64,000 nucleotides of DNA from Cardiocondyla obscurior (taxonomy: Eukaryota; Arthropoda; Insecta; Hymenoptera; Formicidae). The notes under the pieces were generated by a model. That model had not been told where the DNA came from, did no database searches, and worked only from the letters and a program-made list of their open reading frames with translations. How positions within the stretch are numbered: the stretch's first letter is position 1; each line of letters starts with the position of its first letter. The DNA lies in contig NC_091866.1 in the NCBI RefSeq assembly GCF_019399895.1, positions 1,099,501 to 1,163,500 on the forward strand, read 5' to 3'. The position numbers and the translations under genes were made by a program. This document shows, one piece after another, positions 28,303-38,002 of this stretch.

Positions 28303-29045
28303 GTAAATCGAATCACCGCTAACCTGAACGAAGTTACCCTCCCTCTCGCTTGCGCCAATCTCCGTCCCTAAGTGCGTACGCACCATCAGCGATGCACGGG
28401 AGAAAGTAAACGTCGACCTCGTCGCGCTTCTCTTTTGCGCCTTGTATAACCACGTGAATTAATTAATTAAAAATTGCAAGAGTGTAGAATACGTTAACTT
28501 ATTCATCCTTTCGCGTGTTAAAAAAAATGTCTCTACAATATGAATAAAAGCATAAAATAATGCGTTAAATATTTTTGGATCGACATATGAATTATTTTAC
28601 TTTTACGAAAGATAAACATAACTAATGAAAGCGATGAAAAAAATATCAAGGGTAACAGTTTCGAAAAAATCGAATCGATAACGTTCCAATATTGGAACTT
28701 TGTAACGAATAGGTGAAGTACACGACGTCGTCTTTTTGTAGACTCATGCGATCGAGATTAGATCTAAGGAATGAAATTTTTTTAAACCAGTGTACGCATA
28801 ATTAATGTCCGAATTGTGTAAGTATCATTAATAACGATTTGCCGACTAGCCGTTTATTTAAAAAACCGGAAGATGTTTCGTAATAGATAATAACGAATTG
28901 TTGGACACGACATTCTAGAAATCAAACGAAACTTTATGATACGTATCGTCGACCGTACGCGTTTTGTTTCGGGCGATCGGAAATTCACAGAACGCTGGCT
29001 TGTCGCAATGTCAGCAAAGTTCACGGATCAGACCGAATGTCTTAC

Positions 29046-29102
29046 TCGGTTGCATTCCGAGATAGAGGATGAAGGTGCCATTTGCGACGTAGCTCGTAAA
29101 TT
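29046..29102 (-). CDS. Candidate exon D of the minus-strand gene (57 nt)
   Basis: An acceptor ctgcttag precedes 29102 and a donor CGA then gtaaga follows (GT at 29045..29044). With the G left by exon C it encodes EFTSYVANGTFILYLGMQP and leaves one base. The peptide has the alternating hydrophobic look of a beta-rich extracellular segment with a possible N-glycosylation site (NGT). The acceptor is only moderate, and using the upstream ctaag instead would give an immediate stop. No family could be assigned. Confidence 0.3.
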
Positions 29103-29438
29103 CTAAGCAGCTTAGAAACAGCGCACGCAACTCAAACCCCGCGGCTCTACGAACCCTCATTCTCACGGGTTTAACCCGTTGCGCTTGCATTCGATGTTTC
29201 CTTGCGTGATGAGCATTCCGGAAGTTAAGGACACTGATGAACGCCCCTGCGTTGCATCTCTCGAATGGCACGCACGTGTTTCCCGGAAATCAAGCGCCGG
29301 TTGAACACATAATAGCACGATTGAATATTTAAAGTATAATAATTCCTGCATTTTATTATACCATGCGCGAGCTACGCGCGCGTTATTTTTCAAGAGACCC
29401 GAATTACATACCGCAAAAAGAAAAATTATACGACTTAC

Positions 29439-29482
29439 CGATCTGCATGAACTTCAGCGGAGTTGAAGAGTTCTGCCGGTGA
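29439..29482 (-). CDS. Candidate exon C of the minus-strand gene (44 nt)
   Basis: This exon is bounded by a very good acceptor (ATTAAT branch-like site, T-rich tract, gttacag) and donor ATCG then gtaagt (GT at 29438..29437). Entering with two bases from exon A or B, it encodes HRQNSSTPLKFMQI and leaves one base (G). The frame starting on its first base is open too, but the third frame contains a TGA. The entry phase fits the LRGG frame of both A and B, which is the main reason to believe that frame. The peptide is not recognised. Confidence 0.45.
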
Positions 29483-29605
29483 CTGTAACATAAAATGGAA
29501 AATATTAATGTAGACATGCCAGTATATTAGTTAGTAAAATTAATAAAAAAAAAAGGTAAAAGTTTTTTTTTAATAAAGATTTTATTTAAAAAAATTCATG
29601 CTTAC

Positions 29606-29722
29606 CTAAAAGTTGCTCCGCCGATGCAGGATGCTCGTCCCGAGCCTGCTCCTCCTCTCAGATAGGATGTGACGAGTCATCCTTCCGCGCACTGGACACT
29701 CGCGAACGCGCCCGATAAATTA
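29606..29722 (-). CDS. Candidate exon B of the minus-strand gene (duplicated-exon copy 2)
   Basis: The acceptor ttttgtgacag ends before 29722 and the donor is TTTTAG then gtaagc (GT at 29605..29604). Length is 117 nt. In the frame homologous to exon A the 3' part reads LRGGAGSGRASCIGGATF and leaves two bases (AG), the same exit phase as exon A. From the candidate first exon it would instead read a different 21-residue tail starting IIYRARSRV and ending at TGA (29662..29660). Splicing A directly to B meets an early stop, so A and B look like alternatives rather than consecutive exons. No ATG opens the LRGG frame inside B. Function unknown. Confidence 0.45.
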
Positions 29723-29781
29723 CTGTCACAAAAATTAATTAATTCGCACGATAGTCCACGACACTCCCGTTACAAAATTTT

Positions 29782-29894
29782 TATATAAAAGAATAACGAC
29801 CGAATACTATACGGAACTCCCGAGGCGACCGACGAACCGGCTGCGGTTCGTATTCGTATAATTTCGGCGTGCGACACTTTTCGGCAGAGTGTTG
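29782..29894 (+). promoter_or_regulatory. TATA-like box followed by a + strand donor
   Basis: TATATAAAAG at 29782..29791 is a good TATA-box match on the + strand. A transcript starting about 30 bp downstream would run into GTTG then gtaaga (GT at 29895). This lies in the proposed intron between minus-strand exons A and B. It could mark an antisense start or an alternative 5'UTR exon of the CARP gene, or it could be chance in AT-rich DNA. Confidence 0.2.
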
Positions 29895-30049
29895 GTAAGA
29901 TGATCTGTAACAAATAAATGAAAAAAATTAAATTGTAGAGATCTCAATTATTTAGAAAAAAAAAGATTTTACGTGCCTCTAATTTTTTAACTAAGTACCA
30001 CAAAATTGAGTTTTAAAAACGGCAAAGATATAAAAAAATTGATTCTTAC

Positions 30050-30173
30050 CAGTGGGTTGCTCCACCGGTGCTTGATGCTTTCCTAGGCCTTCCTCCTCCT
30101 CTGAGCATTGACTACTCGAACGGGGATGTCAGTCTGATACTCCTTCGACGAAAGTCTTCCTCTGGATTTTCAT
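30050..30173 (-). CDS. Candidate exon A of the minus-strand gene (duplicated-exon copy 1)
   Basis: The minus-strand acceptor is excellent: a T-rich tract ending gtttcag before 30173. The donor is CACTG then gtaagaat (GT at 30049..30048). Length is 124 nt. In the frame set by the candidate first exon it encodes NENPEEDFRRRSIRLTSPFE, one TAG, then S-M and LRGGGRPRKASSTGGATH, leaving two bases (TG). The ATG at 30108 directly follows the stop and could start a separate product. The last 59 nt (30050..30108) are clearly homologous to the end of exon B at 29606..29664. The product is not recognised. Exon boundaries are well supported by splice consensus; coding status is uncertain because of the stop. 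Confidence 0.5.
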
Positions 30174-30361
30174 CTGAAACAAAAAAGTTATATTTTATTA
30201 GTAAAAATGACGAAAATTAAACGTGCTGCGTTATAAGTCGAATCTATCGCGGACCCGTCGATTAAAACCCTCGTCCCTCGAGCCCGATGTACTCGCCGAT
30301 GCTTCCGGTATCGGCACAGAGACACGAGTTTAATATACGCGTGCACGTGGTTTTAACTTAC

Positions 30362-30389
30362 TTTGCATCGAAAAGATGTAGTCGCTCAT
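30362..30389 (-). CDS. Candidate first coding exon of an unknown minus-strand gene
   Basis: On the minus strand an ATG at 30389 opens MSDYIFSMQ and runs into a near-perfect donor, AAA then gtaagt (GT at 30361..30360), leaving one base (A). An in-frame TAA lies upstream, so this ATG is the first in its frame; its -3 base is C, a weak start context. The exon's 5' limit is not visible and it probably extends into the GC-rich block above 30420. Joined to the exon at 30173, the frame continues as NENPEEDFRRRSIRL and reaches a TAG at 30114..30112. I do not recognise the protein. It could equally be an upstream ORF of a longer transcript, or a long non-coding RNA. Confidence 0.4.
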
Positions 30390-30419
30390 ACGTATGATTA
30401 GTTCAGGAAGATGATTCAC

Positions 30420-30660
30420 GCCGGATTATGTCTCTCTGGCCCGTCGAATGTGCCTAGGTCTTTAATGCGTACGGAGCACGTGCTGCGTACGTACGTTTCG
30501 GTCGACCGCTAGAGAAGGACAGAGCGAGAGTGGGGGTAGTGGAGGAACGCAGCTCGCACGCGGCACGTACGCCGCTCACCCTGCCCCTTTCTTCTCCCTC
30601 CCCCCGGCTACCTGTACGTCGCTCTCTCTCTTTCTTTCTCACCTCTACACGATTTAACGC
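30420..30660. promoter_or_regulatory. Candidate divergent promoter block, GC- and CT-rich
   Basis: This roughly 240-bp block is markedly richer in G+C than its flanks and carries a polypyrimidine/CT-repeat stretch (about 30585..30650) and many CpGs. A minus-strand candidate first exon with a perfect donor lies just below it (30362), and a + strand gtaagt donor lies just above it (30725). The two donors are about 360 bp apart and point outward, the arrangement expected of a bidirectional promoter. No clear TATA box was seen. Only the layout supports the call. Confidence 0.35.
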
Positions 30661-30713
30661 GTTATCAAAAAATTTTTATGCTTAATATTAAATTGCAAAC
30701 CTACCGCTCCAAC

Positions 30714-30724
30714 GAGAATGTCAA
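30714..30724 (+). CDS. Speculative + strand first-exon end, ATG TCA A then gtaagt
   Basis: A strong donor (CAA then gtaagt, GT at 30725) directly follows a short stretch with an ATG in acceptable context (A at -3; the block begins at the fourth base before the ATG). The split codon left here (one base, A) matches the entry phase of the CARP exon at 39986; the join would read MSK followed by SEASWEEWW. That would give a CARP without a signal peptide, unlike vertebrate CA10/CA11. The donor may instead end a 5'UTR exon, or be unused. A phase match has a one-in-three chance of being accidental. Confidence 0.2.
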
Positions 30725-33359
30725 GTAAGTAACGCAGTTGAGTACGTTTCACGTTTTTTTTTCACGTAATTTTCAAAAGATTCCAGTTGCAAATTAAATC
30801 GTATCTCCAACTTGAAAACCAACGTTGACTCACGCTTGGCGTGGAGCAAGCCAAGCGGGAGAGAACACACCAATTTTTTAAGATAGAAATGTTATTAATA
30901 AGTGGAGATTACATGAATATGAATTATGTACTTATGAGAAACGCAATATCAAATACGTAACACGTCTGAAATAAATTTGCAACGTTAATATCTTTCACTA
31001 AGAAATTATTAAATGTTGATCAGTTATTAGAGTTATTTATCTTTCTCTGACGCAACTGCGCTTTATGCGCGGTCTTGCCGTTATGCGTTTGCGGAATATT
31101 GTGAAATCATCGTGCTTCGTCTCACGGATTCATTATGCTAGCGTAATTAGGACCGGCGCCGAGAAAGCACTTGTGCCGAGGAGAATGAGAGGTGGAACGC
31201 GATATTAGTTCATTTACGTGTCCTAATGCCACCGCGGGGGCACGTGTTTACGAGGGCGTATTTACGAGTGCGGTGCTTGCACCCCTCGTTTTCTCTCACG
31301 TAAATTTCACGTCAGTGGAGTAGTCCTGCGCTCTGTCTGTCGCGACAAAAGGATTGTAAAGCATCGCTAGACGCGTTTTACCTACGACGCACACATAAAC
31401 GCGCGTGCTTTTGCGGTAGAATCATGATAAATGCCATAAACCACCATCCGGTAACTGCGAAAGTAAAATAGCTCGACTTACATAAATAAATTCGGCTTTG
31501 AACGTCGGCTTCGTAGCGCAAAATAATTACGCGTAAAATTAAAATACCAGAGCCAATGAATGCAGCGCATTTCTCTGTTTAATAATTTATTATTTAATTC
31601 GTATATATTACGAAATCTACAATTTTGCTAAAGTCATATGAAAGGACCGTGTGCCACACGCTGTGAAGAAAACGAGGGAATTGAGAAAAGACCGTCACGA
31701 TCGACGTTTTACGTTTATCTACGAAATCTTTTTCGCGAGAGAGCTTCAGCCACAGGAGTTTAAAGGAGCTATTGAGTTGAACTCCGGTGAGAATTTCACC
31801 TGCCATCCCGATTGCCCGTTAATCCCATTGGCCGGCTCTCGAGAGGGAATGCCGACAAGGGTGACGAGACCGTTTGATTCGACCTTGTGCGCCATCCCCG
31901 AGGCTGTGCTCGATTCCATAGGAAAGTAAGATCGGCGAGCCATCGGAGAAAAAGAACAAGAAGAAGAGAAACGAGAATAACGGAGGAGGAACCCCTCGAG
32001 TAAACAAAAGAGGAAATGGGGTAAATAAAAAGCAACCACCAAGGAAGGATAGGAGTTGGTCCGGGCGCCGTTGTGTGTGCATGTATTTACACATGCGCAC
32101 CCACATACGCACACGTTTTGTGAGAAGCGTGCTGGTCTACAGGCTGTATCGCAAAATGCAGACAGAGATCTGGTCTCTTTAAAAAGTCTGAAAAGATTTA
32201 TGTTACGCTAAATATTTTTTTTTTCCATTTTACGTAATATTTTACGTTATTATACGCGAATAAAATATACAAAGCTATATTCAAATGGATTAATTTTCAC
32301 GGTTGTACGATGAGAGCTAAACTTTTGGATTTCGAAGTACACCTCGAGTCTACGGACCCATGTGCGTGAGAGGGCCGATGCCACGTGTAAGTTAGGCACA
32401 CACGCGCGTATCTCGATTCTGGAAGCCGCAGAGATACGGCGGAAGAAGGGCGAGGGAGAGCGCAAGAAGATTCCACAGGACGTAAAGATACCGAATTGAG
32501 AAGAGGGAGAAAGAAAGACGATGAGAAAAATGATCGCGAAGGGCAAGAGGGCGAGAGGCGGGAAAGGAACCGTACGAGAGAACTTGCGGAAAAGTAATCC
32601 AGACCGGCGAGAGCTTTATAGTTTTGTTTATTCCCTCGCATACAATTACGCTGATGACGTGAAGTAAACGCGACTCACGCGGAACCTTTATACCGAGACT
32701 GCGTCTTTTTCCTCCTCGTTGTTTCCAACCCCGTTTTACCTCCCATCGAGAAATGGAAACGGCAACCGTCGCTAAAGCGCTCGTAGAACGGCGTCGTGGA
32801 AGATGACGAGAATTCCGAAACGAGACCCCGCAACGTCGTCGGCGGAGGCGACGCGCGGCATCGCGAGAAGGCTATAAATTCGGGGATGAACGGTGAAACG
32901 AATCGCGCGGACCGGAGGTTTCAGGGATTAAAGAGACCACCAACCCCGCGCGCGTGTTTACGGCTGCACTTACTAGAGACGCCGACGCCGCCGCCGGTTC
33001 GATCCGTGTACCAAGTAGTAAGAGAGTTTATGTCTGAGCAGAAACGCCGATGAGGCGATGCGCTTTAATCGATAGAAACGCCGTGAAATTCGGTATACAC
33101 GATTCAGATTTATGCCAGATAACGTGTACGATAAAAAATAATCTTATATAATTATATAAAAACTATTTTATAAATAACGCGTAACGTCTCGAGCGAATGT
33201 TTGCCGTGCGACGTTCATTAGCTGTAATACGACAAGAAAAATTAATGCAAATAATCGTAAACTAAATTTAATTTCTTCCATTAAAGTGTTTATTTTAAAA
33301 ACAAGAGAAAGGTGGAGAAGCGTGGCCATTAGTGGCGCCGTTCGCGTGAATTATGCACC

Positions 33360-33410
33360 GTCTACGTGGATTACGCGTAAAGAAGTAGTTTACACGGTCT
33401 ACACGTAGAC
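33360..33410. repeat. Inverted repeat with GTCTAC motif
   Basis: GTCTACGTG (33360..33368) pairs perfectly with CACGTAGAC (33402..33410). A second GTCTAC at 33397..33402 makes GTCTAC-AC-GTAGAC locally palindromic. The stem could fold in RNA, or act as a paired binding site containing CACGT cores. Confidence 0.5.
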
Positions 33411-35370
33411 GCGAGCTATTCACACGCAGACACTCGACGGCGTTTCGAATCGTTGAGAATTCGCGTGCGCGTATGCGATTTATTGCCGCTGTCGCCGTAA
33501 GTGCATGGCGATATCAAGCTTAACGAATCGCATCCGTTGCTGGAACCGCACGTTAAGTGAATATCGAAGGAGCTGGATGCACGCGTCGGGTTTTCCTATT
33601 GGTTTTTCATCGTCGTGTTTTCCTTTCGATAAAAATTGTATTAAATCCGGGATATTTCATTATTTAAAATTTTCTTTATACTTTTTAGTTGAGAAATGTT
33701 GAATTGCATTAATAATTTCGTCGCGTTAAAGCATTTCGTATATGCGCGTTTAAATTTGGCCTATTTATTCAACTTCCCACTTTATTTATACTTCTCCAAT
33801 TTATATTTAATTCCATTGCACACATAATATATACAATGCAATATCGCATTAAATATATTTTTAAGGAAGTTTTAAGTTAGTTTATCTCTAATGCATTATA
33901 CTACTACACTCTAATCTGAATTATGAATTTATTAGCATGAAAATTTCTTCCTTCGTGCTCTAAAGTTTTCAGATAATATAAAATCATAAAGTCCTTTTTT
34001 TTTTATCTACAACTTTCTACATAATACTTGCCTTTATCTTCCTTTATTCGGAAGTGGGCGTACAGAATTAAAAAAAAAAAAAATAATAAACTAAATATTT
34101 AAAACAGAGAATATTATTCGTAGACTGATAGCACTGTTACGGAATGACTTGTGTCAGGCAAACTCGAGATGGACTGTAGTTCGGTAAAATCAAACAAAAA
34201 TGGTGACGAGAGCATGGACGAAGAAAAAGATGCTGGGAAAGACGGGTAGGGGAGGGGGAGGGAAGGGAAGGGAGGTGTATGCGGGCTGAATTGTAAACCA
34301 GACTGAACTTTTCGCCTTCTTCTTCCTGGTCATTGCCCGAGGATGGGACGGTGGGGTGGTGGTGAGTGGGTGCGAGAGTGTAGTGGTAGGAGATGAAGTT
34401 CGTTCCTTCTTTAAATTACATTTGGCCACTCGTTTGGACACCCCAGCTCTCACCTTCCTTTCCTCTATCCTGCTCTCCACCGTATAACCTATTTCGCGCC
34501 CCTTTCGCTGAAACACGAACGAAGGACGTCAGTAGAGTCCCTTCTGCAGGCCCGCTCCCTCCCGACACTTCCCGCGAACAGCATAGGTAGCATGGAATTC
34601 GTTTACGACCCGCTTGTTACCCTCATATACTTTGCGATTAATCCGAAGTTCGTTCGGGAGAAACATGCGGTATGCGGCTTTGATATACATTCAAAAATTG
34701 GCAGCGCCGAGGAAATATGTTCTTTCGTAATCGTGAAATGGTTTATACAATTTAAATTTATAATGCACGGAAAGGGGGATTTGCTTTTTATTATCCGAAA
34801 GCAATAAATTATGAACTCCGCGAGACAAGCCGGAATTATATGCATAAATAAAATATACGTGTTAATCTTAAATCCTTTGTAAATAAAGCTCTCCACAAAA
34901 TATTACAGGGAAATTGAAGTATATGGTATCTTTATGGAGATTTTTATAGCTTCGAAAAAGCTTGTTAGAATAAAGTTGACCCGCAAGCTTTTGTAGTAAA
35001 GTTAAATATAAAAGAAATTTACACGCAGGTCGTTTAAATACGCGAAGGAAAGTACGGTGTCGGTCATTAACTGTCTAGTGAGCGTACGTCGACGCTTGTA
35101 CTCCTTTTCATCTTTTAATCTAAAGGCTGCCGTATATACGCAAAGGCCATCCGGCCCTTTAAAGTCATCCGTGTCGACGGCGCCTGGACAAGCGGCCCTT
35201 TTCGGCGCAAAGTTCATTTACACTTTTGTGCTGCTTCAATTTGAATTTATCCGTTTATACGGAATGGCTCTCTATGCAAAAAAGGGGTCCTTAGCTGTGT
35301 ACGCCCGCCGTTATAAAGACGTATGGATGAATATGCATGTATTCAGATCACGAGAGTGGTAATATGGTAA

Positions 35371-35383
35371 CGCGCGCGCGCGC
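35371..35383. repeat. (CG)6 dinucleotide run
   Basis: Alternating CG, uncommon in animal DNA with CpG depletion. It is consistent with a largely unmethylated, CpG-tolerant insect genome and is a possible Z-DNA former. Confidence 0.85.
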
Positions 35384-37970
35384 TCTGTTCTGTAATAGAA
35401 GAATAAGTATTAGAAAATTAGCCGAGGGGGATGATCTCGTTCTGCTTCCACGTCACGTCGCCCAAGGTGCCCGGTAATTTTGCACCGTGTATACGAATGG
35501 AATTACGCAGAATTATCACGTGTTGAGATCGCCGGCACGCGGGATGTATCGATTAATCCGTAGGTAACGAATATCGGGATTCTCTCTCGGTGCGAGAGAG
35601 GCTCGTTCTCGCTTATGGAAAAGAAAGATCGTTCACGTCAACGAGCGTACGTGTTAATAAAATTTATGGCGTTGAAATTGATAACGATATATCTGCGCGG
35701 CTGAAAGGGAGATATTCTTAAAGAATTATTTACCTACGGTACAAAACTATTTTGTGCGCTACGCGCGCCTGATCGCGAAATAAACTTAGTTGCGATACGG
35801 CCTACGTTGGTTAGTTATAGACTTATTTGATATGCCCCTTGATAAAAGAAAGAGGCACAGGCGATAGTATCTGCACCGTTATTTGCCGAGTCTTATCTTG
35901 CGAAACGGCGCGCCGGCATTTGTGGACTGTAATTTCGTATAGCTCCACGACGATCAATTTTAATGTTTAATCAGTATCTGGCTCACGTGCCTTTCATTTA
36001 TATCACGAAATATTTACTTAAATTATCCGAACCACGGTGCTTTAACACACCCTCGCGTGCGTTAGTTCTGCCCCGGGATAGCCCTCCCCCTCGGTGCACT
36101 AACTCCGCAGTCCGCATTTTCGATCCGTGATTCAATTTTGTTTCACTTTGTTCACCACACACACGTTACGTGTCTTTGCTCGCGCCTGACCCGAAATTAA
36201 TTTAGCGCAAACATTTTCCTCTGATTCGGCAATATCGCCTATCCCATCGCCTATCGTGTAGCCTAGAAAATTAGCTTACAGTATCGTTTGCGCTAAGAAT
36301 CGAACGTGACATTTATTTACGAGATGGATTCGTCGGCAAGAAGAAAGTCACGGTTATTTGGGAATGCCCGCGTTCAGCTTGAGGTAATTTTTAATTTTCA
36401 CATCAAAGAAGCCCGAGCCGTTTTTAAATATTAAAATAAAGTACTGATTATCTTTCTAAAGCTAAAACTTTTCTGCGATAAGACCAATTTCCTTCCTCCT
36501 GTTGCGTATTTCTCGGGAATCTCCGACAGCGGCACGTGACATGAATTATTGAAAGCTTCGCGGAAAGTTATTCCGCTGGTCTTAGGGCGAGCAGGGCCCG
36601 ATGCGCGCCTTGTTTTTCCAGTGAGAAAAGGACTCGAGCAAGCGGCGTAATGGTAAGGAAAGTGTAGCGGAATAGGCGTGCTATCGATTTCCTCGCGTAA
36701 TAAAAGTAACAATTTGCCGAATGTGGGAAGATTGTGTAAGTGCGTTCGCACCTGCCGGTATGCGAGGCGGCCGAGAAATTGGCGCAAACGTTAGGCGAAG
36801 CCTCCCTTTAACCAGCGCGCAGTTCCCATGCAGCAATATACGCATCCGGTGCATGCGAGACCGCCCTTCAACGCGACTTCTTGCGAAACTTTCATTGCAC
36901 GTGTGCATAATTGCGTAATTTGTTTTTGAATAACTGCAAACTAATTGCTCTCTTTTTTTTTTCTCCCTCTGTCTCTTTTTCTATTTCTGCTCAGAGATTT
37001 CGCATAATGCTTTATTCGAAAATATTGCGTACAATACTCGCGTAAAAGTATTTTTTTTTTAATTAAGAAAAATTGTGATGGATTTTCTACACGCGGGGAT
37101 AAACTATTTATTCCGACACATCCTGTTTAAGCGGCTTGTTAAATTTGTCCTCAGAACATGCGCATTGGTCCTTTCGCAGTTAGCGTAAAAAGATAATCAG
37201 GAAAATGTTTCGCGTCTGCATTATTATACAACACAATGTCACATTTATAATGCAAAACGAGACAGCATGCAAAAACGAGAAAAGAAAAGAAAAGAAAAAA
37301 AGAAAAAAAAAAGCGAGACGCAGGGAAGCGAGCTAAAGATTCACTTATGATTCTATTTAACGTAACTAGTACAAACAGAAACAGGTTAGATATCGACGCA
37401 TTAGAGAAGTGCACGGTTGTTGCACAGTTCTAGGTACGTCGCAGCTGTAAGATGATTACCGAAAGTTCCTTTTTCGTTTGTTTCCGCTTTTACAAAGCTT
37501 TCGGGCGCAACTAAATTGCGAAAAAAAAAAAAATAATAAAAATCTCGATGGTATTCGACAATACCGTGTTTATCGTTATTTTGTGATATTTCCTTTCGCT
37601 AAGACATTTGTACTATGTCAAATATAAGTATCTAAAATGCCGTTCGTGATCGCTCGTGTGCGATCCAAGCACGATAAACGCTATCGTATAATCGAAATGA
37701 CGCTGGCAGGAAGCACCTCGTAAACATATCTTCGCGTATGCAAGCCGTAGTGTTAATGGCAGTCTCGTAGACTTCGATCTGACAAAATTATCAATTTGTC
37801 ACCTTAATAAAACATGCTAGTTACATATTAAATATCGTTCGCATTATCGTACAAACTTTATATAAACTTTTTGTTATGGAAAAAAATAGTTAGCCGCTTT
37901 TTCATAATAAATGTTGTAATTTTCAACGTCATTGCACCTATCTTATAGTTGTTAATAGAGTTCTCTTTAA

Positions 37971-38002
37971 ATATATATATATATATATATATTTTTTTTT
38001 TT
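37971..38002. repeat. (AT)11 microsatellite followed by T11
   Basis: Alternating AT from 37971 to 37992 runs directly into a T homopolymer ending at 38002. Confidence 0.9.

Larger units (their letters stand above)
22208..29045. other. Non-coding stretch between minus-strand candidate exons
   Basis: No supportable gene is seen beyond the candidates listed separately. The stretch includes a T26 run (22314..22339), tandem copies at 22777..22796 and 24083..24109, and GC-rich patches near 23.0, 24.2 and 26.2..26.5 kb. If the ORF at 21901..22207 belongs to the 29..30 kb gene, this is its intron. Confidence 0.4.

Noticed and set aside
31651..32114. Opposed ORFs near 31.7..32.1 kb with a gtaaga after the + frame
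   Set aside because: The + frame would leave two bases and does not match the CARP phase. Both frames are unrecognised and mirror each other.
32990..33015. B-box-like GGTTCGATCC
   Set aside because: No matching A-box or acceptor stem upstream. Isolated match in GC-rich DNA.
33474..33497. MRFIAAVA followed by gtaagt as a signal-peptide exon
   Set aside because: It ends in phase 0, whereas the CARP exon at 39986 needs one leftover base; the leader is also too short.
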